Assembly (NCBI GenBank): GCA_019638015.1
Contig: JAHBUP010000001.1
Location: 2,512,424-2,576,423 of the forward strand
DNA length: 64,000 nucleotides
Direction of reading: 5' to 3'
From: Melioribacteraceae bacterium
Lineage (GTDB): Bacteria > Bacteroidota > Ignavibacteria > Ignavibacteriales > Melioribacteraceae
The first letter of the stretch is position 1, and every line of letters begins with the position of its first letter. The translations under genes were made by a program, and so were the position numbers. Below the pieces are notes generated by a model, which saw only the letters and a list, made by a program, of their open reading frames with translations, was not told the origin of the DNA and ran no database searches. Shown here one piece after another: positions 34,844 to 44,810 of this stretch.

Positions 34844-35407
34844 CTAGTCATTATTAAATAATATTGATGGAACTGCCCACTTATTTGGTTCATTCATCAT
34901 TTTTCTCTTATAATTGATTACTTCTAGTTTTTCGGGCACAATTTTAATGAGAACTAAATATTTCCAATCGGGGAATGATTGCTCCCAATAATCTCTCTTT
35001 CTTTTAAGTTTTTCATTATAATCATCCACGAGAAATGCTTTGCCAGTTATTGTTACATACCCTTCAGCAGAAGCATGATTTGCGTAATAAAGGGTTACAG
35101 CTGGATTCTTTTTTATCTCTTCATACTTTCTCGTTTTTGTGTTTGTTGCCATCCAAACAGTCATATCTTCTTCGGGTGGGAATGGATTCATCGTTCGTAC
35201 ATTTGCTGTACCATTTGAATCTAGTGTAACTAATGCACAATATTTCACATGACTAATAATTTCCTTCGCTGCAATTATTATAGAATCACGTTCCATATTC
35301 TGATTAGTTTCTTGGGCATTGATGGTTCTCAAAGCTAACAGCATAATTATAATTACCGCAACAAAGCGAGTTAGCTTAATAATATTATTTGCAATTTCAG
35401 AATACAT
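34844..35407 (-). CDS. Pyridoxamine 5'-phosphate oxidase-like (split barrel FMN) protein with membrane anchor
   Basis: A 187-residue protein. The N-terminus has a membrane or signal segment (VAVIIIMLLALRTINAQ, ~16-32). The rest is a small split-barrel FMN-binding fold of the general-stress/PNPOx-like type: HVKYCALVTLDSNGTANVRTMNPFPPEEDMTVWMATNTKTRKYEEIKKNPAVTLYYAN, then GYVTITGKAFLVDD. Related proteins bind FMN or heme-like cofactors; substrate unknown. Export of this fold is unusual and may indicate a periplasmic or anchored form. It is separated from the kinase gene by ~270 bases with no evident gene. Confidence 0.75.
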   Translation of the reverse strand: MYSEIANNIIKLTRFVAVIIIMLLALRTINAQETNQNMERDSIIIAAKEIISHVKYCALVTLDSNGTANVRTMNPFPPEEDMTVWMATNTKTRKYEEIKKNPAVTLYYANHASAEGYVTITGKAFLVDDYNEKLKRKRDYWEQSFPDWKYLVLIKIVPEKLEVINYKRKMMNEPNKWAVPSILFNND

Positions 35408-35677
35408 CGGTCTATCTCTCCTGTTTTAATTATATAAATAAAAGTATTCGCTAGAAATGACTGGCTTGCCGAACATGATAAAAAGGCACTTAATTAGACG
35501 CGAATATCCAAGAAAGTTTTATGACTTATACTAGAAATTTTTAGATTAATTATTTTTGGAGAATTGAAAAAATGTTAAAATAGTTTGTGCTGGTGCTGAA
35601 TTCTATTGCATTACAATTTTACCGCATTTATAAATATCAGCCGCGACACTAATTATTAAAATAAGTTTAGTTGGCAG

Positions 35678-38600
35678 TTAGTTTTGTGGTATTGATACTG
35701 TGAATGTACTTCCCTTTTTGGGTTCGCTTTCAACTTTGATTGCTCCATTATGTTTATCAATAAATTCCTTGCAGAGAATTAATCCCAGCCCTGTACCTTC
35801 CTCATCATTAGTTCCTTTTGTTGAAACTTCACCATCAATTTTGAATAACTTTTCGAGATTATTCTGTGGAATACCCACACCAAAATCTTGCACTGAGAAT
35901 GAGAATAAGTTTGGTTCTGACTTTGCGCTTACAATAATTTCACCACCTTTGTGCGAAAATTTAATTGCATTACTAATCAGATTTCGAATCACCGTTCTAA
36001 ACATATTTCTATCGGCCTTAAAAGTAATATCATCATTATATTTTTTAGTGATTGTAATATTTTTATTCTCGGTTCCTAATTCAGAATCTTCTAATTCTTC
36101 TTTAATAATAGAAGAGAGTGTAATATCCTCGACCTTAAATTCAATTCTATCCAACTTCATTCTCGACCACTGAAGCAAATTTTCTAGTAACTTATAAATT
36201 TTGCCAGTACCGTCATGGAACCGGCTGACAATTTCATATTTTTCATTTTCATCGAGATTATTAAACTCCTCTTTTATAAATTGGCTTGAAGCCAACAAAT
36301 AGAAGAATGGATTCTTAAGGTCGTGTGCGATTATTGAAAAGAATTTATCTTTAGTAGCATTAAGTTCTTTTAACTCATTACTTTTTTGAACAGCCTCATT
36401 TTTTGCGCTAATTAAAAGTTCTTCTGCCTTTTTTCTGTCAGAGATGTCACTTATCATCGCCAAGAATGACCGGAATGTGCCATCGCTATTCCTCAAAATA
36501 CTAACTGAAAAATTGGCCCATATTATCTCGCCGTATCGTGTAATATACCTTAGTTCAGAGCGGCACTGCTGAATCTTTCTTTCTCCCAATTGTTTAATTC
36601 CGGCAAGTATCTCATTCAAATCATCCGGATGAATGATGCTGGGGAGAGAGATTGACCTTAATTCATTAGTATAATAACCAAGTAGTTTACTAAACGCTGA
36701 ATTTACTTCCAAAAAGCTGAAATCGGATGATAGAATAATCAACCCTAATGGGCTATCCTCAAAAATTCGTCTAAATTTTTCTTCATTAGCTTTAACCTCA
36801 TTTTCTGCAAGCTTACGTGCAGTAATGTCTTGAACAATTCCCAGCATTCTGATTGGTATATGATCTGTATTATAAACAACATCACCAGTTCCATTAATCC
36901 AATGAACCTCTCCATTTTGCCAAACTATTCTTACCTCAACATTAAAATCAGCGCCTTTCATTGCTTGATCAATTGAATTTAACATTAAAGGCCTGTCATT
37001 GGGATGAATGCAATTAATATATGTTTCAAACCTTCCATCAAAACCACCAGGTTCAAAACCGAACATCCCTTCAATTTCATTTGACCATCCAACATCATTT
37101 GTAAGAATGTCCCAATCCCAACTTCCAATTTGTGCTGCCCTCTGAGCAAGTGAATATCTCTCTTCACTTGCCATCAAGGAATCTTGAGCCATCTTCAACT
37201 CAGTAATATTATCAAGCGTTGAAAATACCTGATAAGGTTTCTCCACTCCTTCTCTAAATTGCGGAATTGCATTAACCATTACCCATACCCAATCCATAAT
37301 TTCAGAATTATAAACCCCAAGAACTTTATTAGTTACTTGCTTGCCTGTCTGCAATGCTAAAAACGCAGGATGCTCTTCTTGAGATAAAATACTTCCATCA
37401 AGATTAATAAAATTATTCCATTCTTCAACAATATCATCAGCGATCATTTTCTCAAGTTTAATTCCTAATAATTTTTGGGCTGCAGGATTTGCGTTTATTA
37501 TTCTTCCCTTTTCATCTTGATAGATTACTCCCTGTGCCATAGTTTCGAATAGCTCTCTATATCTCGATTCACTTCTTTGCAGTTCTATATTGAAATTATA
37601 AGAGTTGGTGATATCTCTCGCGGCTGCATATATAAGGTTATTATTTGATATTGACTTCCACTCGATCCAGCGGTAGGAATTATCCTTGCATCTGTATCTG
37701 CTCACAAAATTTAGGACCATTTCACCTTCTTTAAGTACCGATGTTGCTTTGATGGTTGCATCAATATCATCCGGGTGAATAAAACTATAAAAATCCTTTC
37801 CTACCAATTCTTCGATGCTGTAACCAAGTACATTTTCCCACTCTTTATTTAATCTTACAAATTTCCCATCAAGGTCGGCGATACAGAGTAAATCCACAGC
37901 AGTGTCAAAAAATACTTCTAATTGCTTCCTCTCGGCTTCAAGTTGATTTAAAGTCTCTTTTTTCTCAGTTACATCAAGCATATTTACAATTACATAATCT
38001 AACTGTCCTTCTCTTCCGGGAGTAGCGGCAATAAAATACTCAACATTTATCTTTTTCCCCTTTAAGGTTCGGAGTTCAAGCTCACCTTCAAAACTTCTTT
38101 TTCCTTCATATAAATTGATAATCGAATCAGCGAAATGATTTAGCGATTTGGGCATAATCAAACGTTTAAAATTGCTGAACAATTCTTCTTCCGTTGTTGC
38201 TTCAAATAATTTCAACGTAAAATTATTTACTCCAACTATTTTCAACAATTTTGTGCATTCTAATAAATATTTTTTGTTTTGCTTTAAATAGTCGCGTAAA
38301 TCAGTAACACCTTCTTTTTGTATACCTTGGACATATTTAACAACTTCAGAATAGTCCTGCTCCCAAACAGAGATAGGTGAATTTTTAAAGAGTCCCTCAT
38401 ATCTATTCCGGCTTCTAATTAGTTCACTTTCTTTGTTCTTTAAATCATTAAGGATTTTTGCAAGTTTAATATTACTTAGACTGGTTGAGCAAATAATATC
38501 TGCCATCACTGAATAAAACTTTATTGCCGCCTCAACTTCAGTTCTTGAAAATCTCCTTATTTCTTTAACTGCCTTCAAATATTCATCATGATCAAAACCA

Positions 38601-40927
38601 TAGAGATTTGACTGTTGCTCAAAAATTGATAAATCGAGTTCCTCATCATTAAAGAAGAATTGACCGAAGAAAAGATTCAGTACATGCTTATCCCCTAAGT
38701 AAATTGGCGTAACAGCTTCCCAAAGATTATTTTTGCACTTATAAATTCTTATTTCAGATTTGCCAATTGGTTGAGTTAAGTACACATCGCTTTCGGTGCA
38801 ATTTTTGCATGATTTAGAATTTACTCTATGGAATGACTCACAAGCTTTTACCCAGCCGACTCTTATCCTTGTATTGCCATTTACATCAGTAATGGAAATA
38901 GGATAACCAGTTAGTGAATGAAATTGATTAAATAATTTTTCTAATGCTTCAAGATCGATAGCTTTAATCAACTCTTCCAATTCAAGTTCAACATTAGGCG
39001 AAGTTATTGCTTCCAGTTTAAAATTAAGTTGTGCTTCACTTCTTCTGAGCGATTCTTCAATATTTTTCCTCAGAGATATTTCACTTACTAGCTCATCATT
39101 TTTAGTATTTAATAATAATGTTCTCTCTTGTACCCGTCTTTCGAGTAAGTTTCTGGATTCAGTTAATTCCTTTTCTTTAACGGATAGTTCATCAATCTTA
39201 CTTGTGAGTTCGGAAGTCCTTTCGCTTACTAACTGCTCTAATTGAACCTGTATTTTTTTAAGTTCTAGCTCAGTACTCTTTAATTCCGTTATATCTGCAG
39301 TAAAACCTATTAATATTGACTTATTATCGCTCAACTTGATCGGCATTTTCTTCGTGAAATAGTGTTTTCCATTTAATTCTTCTTCTACTTCAAAAAGAAT
39401 ATTTTTCCTAAATATTTCCTGGTCATCGGCTTTTATTTTATCGGCTAATTCTTTCGGGAATAAATCATGACTAGTTTTATTTAGTAATTCAGAAATTGGT
39501 TTACCAAGCATTTTTTCATACTGATGACTAAGGACTAATGTGCGGTCGTTATTATCCTTTATAAAAAGATAAATAGGGATATGAGCGAGGAGAATATCCA
39601 TCAACTTAATAGATTCATCCAAGTTTTGTTGGATCTTAATATTCTCCGTTTCATCAATAAAATATAGTAATAAAACAATCTCTCCATTATATTCTACATG
39701 CGTCATTGAAGCCAGCACATTTTTCCAATCATTACTTTTATTTTTTAGTTTAATATGTTGAAAAGATGCTTCTTTATGATGCTCTGATTTCATTGTCTCA
39801 ATAATCGAGTAGGATTCATCAGCGATAAATAATTTTAAATTACCTAACCTAATTTCATTTTCAAGGTAGCCAGTGATTTTTTGAGCGGCTGAATTAATCT
39901 TAATAATTTGGTCATCATTATTAATGGCTATAATTCCAAGGGGAGAATTCTGAATAAAAGATTTTAGTGAATCGCTAAATTCAATTTTTGGTTCAGTAGT
40001 CTCAATTGATGAATCGGTTACTCTACTTCCTTTAATTTCATTTAATAATGAATGAATAAAAGCTATAGTCAATATCAGTGAAAGGGATAGTGAAAAGAAA
40101 ATAAAAATGGAATTGAAATTATTTTCTGATTTCCAAAATCCAGCTCCGGTTTGTATAGCGGCTATACCAGTTAATAAAATAACCAATGAATTTATTGGTA
40201 GTGATATTATCCCGGACATTAGTAGTGCGGCTATCAATAAAGGTACTATTAAAATTGCCAAAAATTGAAAGTAGAAAAATGAGATCATTGAGACTATGGC
40301 AAATATTAAAGTAAAGCCTATATATTTTACAATTTCTCCAATTTTTACATTAGTATATTTATTTGTTTTAATAAGGCTGAATAGTGAAAAAATTATGAAA
40401 ACACCGAATGCGTCTGATAAAGTCTTCATAGCTATTTTTTGAAACAGATAAGTACCGACGCTGGGCATCGAATAAATTAAGGAATCGAAGTAAATAACCC
40501 ACGCCCACGATGTAAAAATTGAGGGGAGAAGAAGAATAAAAAATACGAACATTAAAAATGCTCTTCGATCTGAAAATGGATTTGATAAATCTTTCGTTTT
40601 AATATAATATAATGCCACATATGCTTGAATAAGCTCAAGTAGTGATGGTACTATGGCTACTACAATTGCTGTTGAGAGTTGGAAATTGTTTACAATGTAA
40701 AATTCATAAGTGTAGACTGAAATCATTGATAGGAGCAAAAAAGGCACAACTTTTTTACCGAATAAATACAATCCAAAAATTGCTAATCCAGGCGCGAACC
40801 AGAAAAAGGAGATTTCGGTTAATTCTATTAAAGCAAAGTTTCTGCCAATTAGAGATAAAAAAGTATATGCAGCTATTAGAATAATTGGTGGAAATTTTCT
40901 GTTTCGGTAATCTGCATTAAAATACAT
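35678..40927 (-). CDS. Giant multi-PAS sensor histidine kinase with MASE1-type membrane and PocR domains
   Basis: A 1749-residue inner-membrane kinase. Order by eye: MASE1-like membrane region (~10-295, eight or so helices); PAS domains (~319-432, ~440-550); coiled coil with repeated ERT segments (~550-635); a PocR domain (~650-815) with Cys696, Cys707, Cys710 and Cys731 that may bind a ligand or metal; further PAS domains (~840-990, 1001-1110, 1120-1245, 1255-1373, 1384-1500). HisKA follows with phospho-acceptor His1535 (IIAHDLKNP). The ATPase domain has NLISNAIKFS, DFGVGIP and GTGLGL (~1640-1745). No receiver domain is attached and no response regulator lies nearby, so its target is unknown. 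Confidence 0.88.
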   Translation of the reverse strand: MYFNADYRNRKFPPIILIAAYTFLSLIGRNFALIELTEISFFWFAPGLAIFGLYLFGKKVVPFLLLSMISVYTYEFYIVNNFQLSTAIVVAIVPSLLELIQAYVALYYIKTKDLSNPFSDRRAFLMFVFFILLLPSIFTSWAWVIYFDSLIYSMPSVGTYLFQKIAMKTLSDAFGVFIIFSLFSLIKTNKYTNVKIGEIVKYIGFTLIFAIVSMISFFYFQFLAILIVPLLIAALLMSGIISLPINSLVILLTGIAAIQTGAGFWKSENNFNSIFIFFSLSLSLILTIAFIHSLLNEIKGSRVTDSSIETTEPKIEFSDSLKSFIQNSPLGIIAINNDDQIIKINSAAQKITGYLENEIRLGNLKLFIADESYSIIETMKSEHHKEASFQHIKLKNKSNDWKNVLASMTHVEYNGEIVLLLYFIDETENIKIQQNLDESIKLMDILLAHIPIYLFIKDNNDRTLVLSHQYEKMLGKPISELLNKTSHDLFPKELADKIKADDQEIFRKNILFEVEEELNGKHYFTKKMPIKLSDNKSILIGFTADITELKSTELELKKIQVQLEQLVSERTSELTSKIDELSVKEKELTESRNLLERRVQERTLLLNTKNDELVSEISLRKNIEESLRRSEAQLNFKLEAITSPNVELELEELIKAIDLEALEKLFNQFHSLTGYPISITDVNGNTRIRVGWVKACESFHRVNSKSCKNCTESDVYLTQPIGKSEIRIYKCKNNLWEAVTPIYLGDKHVLNLFFGQFFFNDEELDLSIFEQQSNLYGFDHDEYLKAVKEIRRFSRTEVEAAIKFYSVMADIICSTSLSNIKLAKILNDLKNKESELIRSRNRYEGLFKNSPISVWEQDYSEVVKYVQGIQKEGVTDLRDYLKQNKKYLLECTKLLKIVGVNNFTLKLFEATTEEELFSNFKRLIMPKSLNHFADSIINLYEGKRSFEGELELRTLKGKKINVEYFIAATPGREGQLDYVIVNMLDVTEKKETLNQLEAERKQLEVFFDTAVDLLCIADLDGKFVRLNKEWENVLGYSIEELVGKDFYSFIHPDDIDATIKATSVLKEGEMVLNFVSRYRCKDNSYRWIEWKSISNNNLIYAAARDITNSYNFNIELQRSESRYRELFETMAQGVIYQDEKGRIINANPAAQKLLGIKLEKMIADDIVEEWNNFINLDGSILSQEEHPAFLALQTGKQVTNKVLGVYNSEIMDWVWVMVNAIPQFREGVEKPYQVFSTLDNITELKMAQDSLMASEERYSLAQRAAQIGSWDWDILTNDVGWSNEIEGMFGFEPGGFDGRFETYINCIHPNDRPLMLNSIDQAMKGADFNVEVRIVWQNGEVHWINGTGDVVYNTDHIPIRMLGIVQDITARKLAENEVKANEEKFRRIFEDSPLGLIILSSDFSFLEVNSAFSKLLGYYTNELRSISLPSIIHPDDLNEILAGIKQLGERKIQQCRSELRYITRYGEIIWANFSVSILRNSDGTFRSFLAMISDISDRKKAEELLISAKNEAVQKSNELKELNATKDKFFSIIAHDLKNPFFYLLASSQFIKEEFNNLDENEKYEIVSRFHDGTGKIYKLLENLLQWSRMKLDRIEFKVEDITLSSIIKEELEDSELGTENKNITITKKYNDDITFKADRNMFRTVIRNLISNAIKFSHKGGEIIVSAKSEPNLFSFSVQDFGVGIPQNNLEKLFKIDGEVSTKGTNDEEGTGLGLILCKEFIDKHNGAIKVESEPKKGSTFTVSIPQN

Positions 40928-40989
40928 TTAAGAATTTCCTAAATCATCAATACTGCTTTTGTTTATGAATAATATACCAAAACTGAGGT

Positions 40990-41262
40990 CTATAAAACAG
41001 AGAACATTTTATATTGATCATACATAGTGATTGCCGTCTCAAGGTCAAAACGGGTACGAATTAAAAATGATTCATCTCTTTTCGCCTTCTCGGGTTCATC
41101 TTCCCATTCCAAATTTGAATTGAGAATCTTTCCGTTAGGAATATCTTCGATTGCCCACTGAGCCGAATCACTTTTTCTTGACTTCATAACAAGAAATATC
41201 ATTCCGTCCAATTGAAATTTTACTGCCCGTTCGAACCACTTAATTTTTTCTGTATCAGTCAT
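40990..41262 (-). CDS. Small hypothetical protein
   Basis: A 90-residue acidic/basic protein I do not recognise: MTDTEKIKWFERAVKFQLDG at the N-terminus, then SAQWAIEDIPNGKILNSNLEWEDEPEKAK, and RTRFDLETAITMYDQYKMF at the end. It has no membrane segment or signal peptide. It is oriented like the kinase gene downstream (62-base gap) and could share its transcript. AAGGGGAG lies ~25 bases upstream, too far for a good ribosome-binding site. The composition looks like a real protein rather than a random frame. Confidence 0.5.
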   Translation of the reverse strand: MTDTEKIKWFERAVKFQLDGMIFLVMKSRKSDSAQWAIEDIPNGKILNSNLEWEDEPEKAKRDESFLIRTRFDLETAITMYDQYKMFSVL

Positions 41263-41378
41263 AATTCTGCTAGTTTATTTTCTCCCCTTATTATCGGTAA
41301 AAACTACATTTTCTTTAGTATTTGGTATGATTTAAGATTGGTTATTTTCAAATTAAGATTAACGTCCAAAAAGTATTC

Positions 41379-41433
41379 AGGCTGCTCCAAAATATGATAA
41401 TTAGAATATCAAAATATTTCTGTGAAGCAGCCT
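41379..41433 (-). terminator. Long hairpin downstream of the acyl-CoA synthetase gene
   Basis: AGGCTGCT (41379-41386) pairs with AGCAGCCT (41426-41433), with an inner AAATAT/ATATTT pairing. On the minus strand a TTTTT follows a few bases after the stem. It starts about eight bases past the stop of the gene at 41442. Confidence 0.55.
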
Positions 41434-41441
41434 TACTTATA

Positions 41442-43163
41442 TTATTCAATTGGTCTTGAATTCTGTGCCGAGTACCTCTTAATTTTTTGAGTTGTTGTTT
41501 TTTCAAATTCATTTTCACGAATATGGAATTTTTTGATTTGTTTATAGCCGGTTAATTGTTTATTCGTTTTTTCAATTTCACCGGCAATGGTATTATGCAT
41601 TAGTTCTTCGGTAATTTGTATTTTTTTTAATTCCGCCATTTCAATAAATGCTTCAGCATCCACAACAATTTGAGCTGCTATTATCTCATCTTGCTTCGAA
41701 TCTTCTTCTCCGTAAACAATACATTCAAGAATGAAAGGACTACGAACTAGAATATCCTCTATTTCTTCCGGGAAAACATTTTTACCGCTTTTGGAGATAA
41801 TTACATTTTTCTTCCTACCATTTATATGAAGAAATCCATCTTGGTCAAAAAATCCAATATCACCGGTTTTGAACCAATCCCCTTCAAAAGTATCTTTTGT
41901 AGCTTTCTCATTTTTGTAATATCCAAGCATAATATTTGGACCTTTAGCAAAAATTTCACCGCTGCCATTTTCATCGGGATTATTAATCTTTATTTCAACG
42001 CGGGGAAGCGGAATACCTGCGGCATCATCTTTAAAATTTTCTATATTATTCAGCGCTAAAATCGGCGAAGTTTCAGTTAATCCATATCCCTGAACAAAAT
42101 GAAAACCGAATTCTCTTAATCCTTTTGCTACCAAAGGGTCGGGAGCAGCACCTCCTGCTATAAACAACCTAATTGAACCGCCAAATCGAGCGTGCAATTC
42201 ATGAAATATTTTTTTCTTTATTTCTTTATAACCAATTGCTCCAATTAAATTACTTAATGAAACTAATTTAGGAACGAGTATGGACTTGAGTTTATCCTCT
42301 TTGATTGATTTCATTACTCTTTTAAACATTTTATCGTAAAGAAGTGGAACCCCTAAAAGTACTGTAGCATTTACTTTTTGAAGATCATCAACAATTGTTT
42401 TAAGTGATCTCGCATAAGAAACTGAAGCACCGCAATACAATGGGCACATCATTCCGCATGTGCATTCATAAGTGTGATGTATAGGTAGAACTGATAAAAA
42501 TTTATCCTTCTCTGTAATTAAAAGCATACTAACCATATCAACAAGATTAGAAGCTAAATTTTTCTGGGATAACATTACTCCTTTTGCTCTACCGAGTGAT
42601 CCACTGGTGAATATAATTTCCGCTATTTCATCATTATTGATTTTTGGAAGATTTTGTACATTAATAGGAGCTGTATTTTTCATCATATCAGTCATACTAA
42701 GGAAATCTTTATCCTCCTTAGTTTCATCCATACATATAAAATGCTTAATTCTTTTTAAAGAGTTTTTACTTTCAGCGAAAACACTCGCGAATGATCCGGA
42801 GAATATAATGACTTCAGAATCAGATTCATGGATTATATTCATTATTTCGTTTGTAGTAAGATTCTTATCGATCGGAACAATTACATGATTGAAACACAAA
42901 CCGGTTAAAAATCCAATTGACCACTGGACTCTATTTTCTCCAATTATCGCAATATGAGTTCTTTCTTTTATACCGCATTGAGTTAAGGAATTTCCAAAAC
43001 GAAGTATATAATCGAGCAATTCATTAAATGAGACTTTGTTTATGGGTGTTGGATTTAGATCCTCAAGCGCCAGCTTAGGTCCAAAAACTGATGCTGACCT
43101 AACAACCATTTCTTGAATTGAATAAATTTTTGGTACGTCGTTTAATCTGATTTGCTTTTTCAT
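41442..43163 (-). CDS. Long-chain acyl-CoA synthetase/AMP-dependent ligase
   Basis: A 573-residue member of the ANL superfamily that activates a fatty acid as acyl-AMP and then acyl-CoA. It has the P-loop-like EIIFTSGSLGRAKGVMLSQKNLASN (usual YTSGTTGxPKG, Lys retained), the adenine/acyl motif VQGYGLTETSPILALN, DWFKTGDIGFFDQDGFLHINGRKKNVIISKSGKNVFPEEIE and a C-terminal Lys region. It matches the AMP-forming FadD group; preference for long chains is inferred. It lies alone between pepD (179 bases upstream) and a terminator-like hairpin downstream. Confidence 0.88.
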   Translation of the reverse strand: MKKQIRLNDVPKIYSIQEMVVRSASVFGPKLALEDLNPTPINKVSFNELLDYILRFGNSLTQCGIKERTHIAIIGENRVQWSIGFLTGLCFNHVIVPIDKNLTTNEIMNIIHESDSEVIIFSGSFASVFAESKNSLKRIKHFICMDETKEDKDFLSMTDMMKNTAPINVQNLPKINNDEIAEIIFTSGSLGRAKGVMLSQKNLASNLVDMVSMLLITEKDKFLSVLPIHHTYECTCGMMCPLYCGASVSYARSLKTIVDDLQKVNATVLLGVPLLYDKMFKRVMKSIKEDKLKSILVPKLVSLSNLIGAIGYKEIKKKIFHELHARFGGSIRLFIAGGAAPDPLVAKGLREFGFHFVQGYGLTETSPILALNNIENFKDDAAGIPLPRVEIKINNPDENGSGEIFAKGPNIMLGYYKNEKATKDTFEGDWFKTGDIGFFDQDGFLHINGRKKNVIISKSGKNVFPEEIEDILVRSPFILECIVYGEEDSKQDEIIAAQIVVDAEAFIEMAELKKIQITEELMHNTIAGEIEKTNKQLTGYKQIKKFHIRENEFEKTTTQKIKRYSAQNSRPIE

Positions 43164-43254
43164 ATCTCATCTATTTTTGTTGAATGATTTAGCATAAATG
43201 AAAATAAGTTAACAAGAAAAGAACATACAATTGCTCATATAATATTGAAATAAC

Positions 43255-43281
43255 TTGAATGTTGATGGAGTCAACACTCAA
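43255..43281 (-). terminator. Hairpin downstream of pepD
   Basis: TTGA-TGTTGA (43255-43265) pairs with TCAACA-TCAA (43271-43281), with one mismatch and a 5-base loop, 60 bases past the pepD stop. No long T-run follows, so moderate support only. Confidence 0.4.
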
Positions 43282-43342
43282 ACAGAAATTTTAAGTTTTC
43301 TTAATAATCCTCAAATTTTTTATTAGACTATTGAAGAAACTT

Positions 43343-44800
43343 TTAAATACTCCTAATTATTTCTTTAAGCAATCTATAAAATTTTTCAACATCAACAATG
43401 TTAACTCTTTCGTCTGGTGAGTGAGCTCCCTCGATTGTGGGGCCCAAAGAAAGCATATCAAGTCCGGGGTATCTATCCCCTAAAATACCGCATTCCAATC
43501 CGGCATGTACAGCCTTAATAACAGGTTCTTTTGAAAACATTATTCTATAAATCTGCATCCCCTTTTTAAGCAGAGGAGATTTCATATTTGGCTGCCAGCC
43601 CGGGTAGCCATCACCAACTTTTACTTTTGCCCCTGCCAGTCTCAATACCGATTCAACAACCGAGGCGATACTTTTTTTAGAGGATTCTATTGAGCTTCTT
43701 TGGCTTGTACCAATAATAATTTCATTTTCGTTTTGGACAACTGTGGCTAAATTTGTTGAGGTCTCAACCAATCCAGGAATTTCGCTGCTCATTGCAACAA
43801 CTCCATGAGGCAAGGCAATAATTGTATTAATTAATTTATCTCTAAAATGTATTGAGAATGCATTTTTAAATGTGATATCTGCAAAATCCTTTTTATCGAT
43901 ACTAATTTTAATTTCATCTTCAGCCTTTCTAAATTGAAGAGATGTATTTATCGCGAACTCATTAATCGCCTCACGGATCTCGGATTCATATTTGGCATCA
44001 ATAAGAATAGTTGCTTCAGCCTCCCTAGGAATTGCATTTCTTTTAGAACCGCCCACAAATTGAACAATTTGGAATTCGAACGACTTTAAATTTTTAAGAA
44101 GATGTGCCATTAGTTTTATAGCATTAGCCCTGCCATCATTAATATTGATGCCGCTATGCCCCCCTTTTAATCCGCTTATGAAAATATTATAGATCGACAA
44201 TTTTTCATTAATCTTTTCAAATTCAATGGGTAAAATTCCTGCAGTATCCATTCCTCCAGCGCAGCCAACATAAAATGCGCCATCTTCTTCGGTGTCAAGA
44301 TTTAGTAATAATTTGCCGGTGATAAAACCAGGTTGCAAATTATTAGCTCCTGTTAATCCGGTCTCTTCATCAACGGTAAATAATAATTCAAGTGGACCAT
44401 GTTCAAAATCTTCTTCACCAGCAACGGCAAGAGATGCAGCCGCACCAATGCCATTATCGGCCCCAAGTGTAGTCCCGTCAGCTTTTATCCACTCACCATC
44501 TTTAACTAATTTTATCGGATCTTTTGAAAAATCATGAATTGTATCCCGATTTTTTTCACATACCATATCTACATGACTTTGAAGCACAATGGTTGGCAAA
44601 TTTTCTTTACCAGGAGTTGGCGGGACATGTATAACAATATTACCAACCGAATCCTCATTAAAAGTAAAACCATGATGTTCTGCAAAACTTTTTAGGTATT
44701 GTCTGATTTGTTCTTCATTTTTTGAATTACGTGGTATCTGGCTTATTTCATAAAATCGTTTCCAAAGAATGTGAGGTGAAAGGCTTTCAATTGCGTTCAT
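43343..44800 (-). CDS. pepD: Aminoacyl-histidine dipeptidase (M20C, PepD)
   Basis: A 485-residue cytosolic zinc dipeptidase acting on Xaa-His and other dipeptides. The M20 ligands are visible in LQSHVDMVCEKN, DGTTLGADNGIGAAA and FTVDEETGLTGANNL (catalytic Glu-Glu). The C-terminal His ligand is in EGAHSPDERVNI. The lid domain has GGHSGININDGRANAIK. It lies ten bases after typA and is probably the last gene of ychF-like/typA/pepD. Confidence 0.93.
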   Translation of the reverse strand: MNAIESLSPHILWKRFYEISQIPRNSKNEEQIRQYLKSFAEHHGFTFNEDSVGNIVIHVPPTPGKENLPTIVLQSHVDMVCEKNRDTIHDFSKDPIKLVKDGEWIKADGTTLGADNGIGAAASLAVAGEEDFEHGPLELLFTVDEETGLTGANNLQPGFITGKLLLNLDTEEDGAFYVGCAGGMDTAGILPIEFEKINEKLSIYNIFISGLKGGHSGININDGRANAIKLMAHLLKNLKSFEFQIVQFVGGSKRNAIPREAEATILIDAKYESEIREAINEFAINTSLQFRKAEDEIKISIDKKDFADITFKNAFSIHFRDKLINTIIALPHGVVAMSSEIPGLVETSTNLATVVQNENEIIIGTSQRSSIESSKKSIASVVESVLRLAGAKVKVGDGYPGWQPNMKSPLLKKGMQIYRIMFSKEPVIKAVHAGLECGILGDRYPGLDMLSLGPTIEGAHSPDERVNIVDVEKFYRLLKEIIRSI

Positions 44801-44810
44801 ACTTTTTCCA

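Noticed and set aside
40642..40884. Plus-strand frame inside the sensor kinase gene
   Set aside because: Arg/Leu/Gln-rich antisense shadow of the membrane region, with no start signal or homology.
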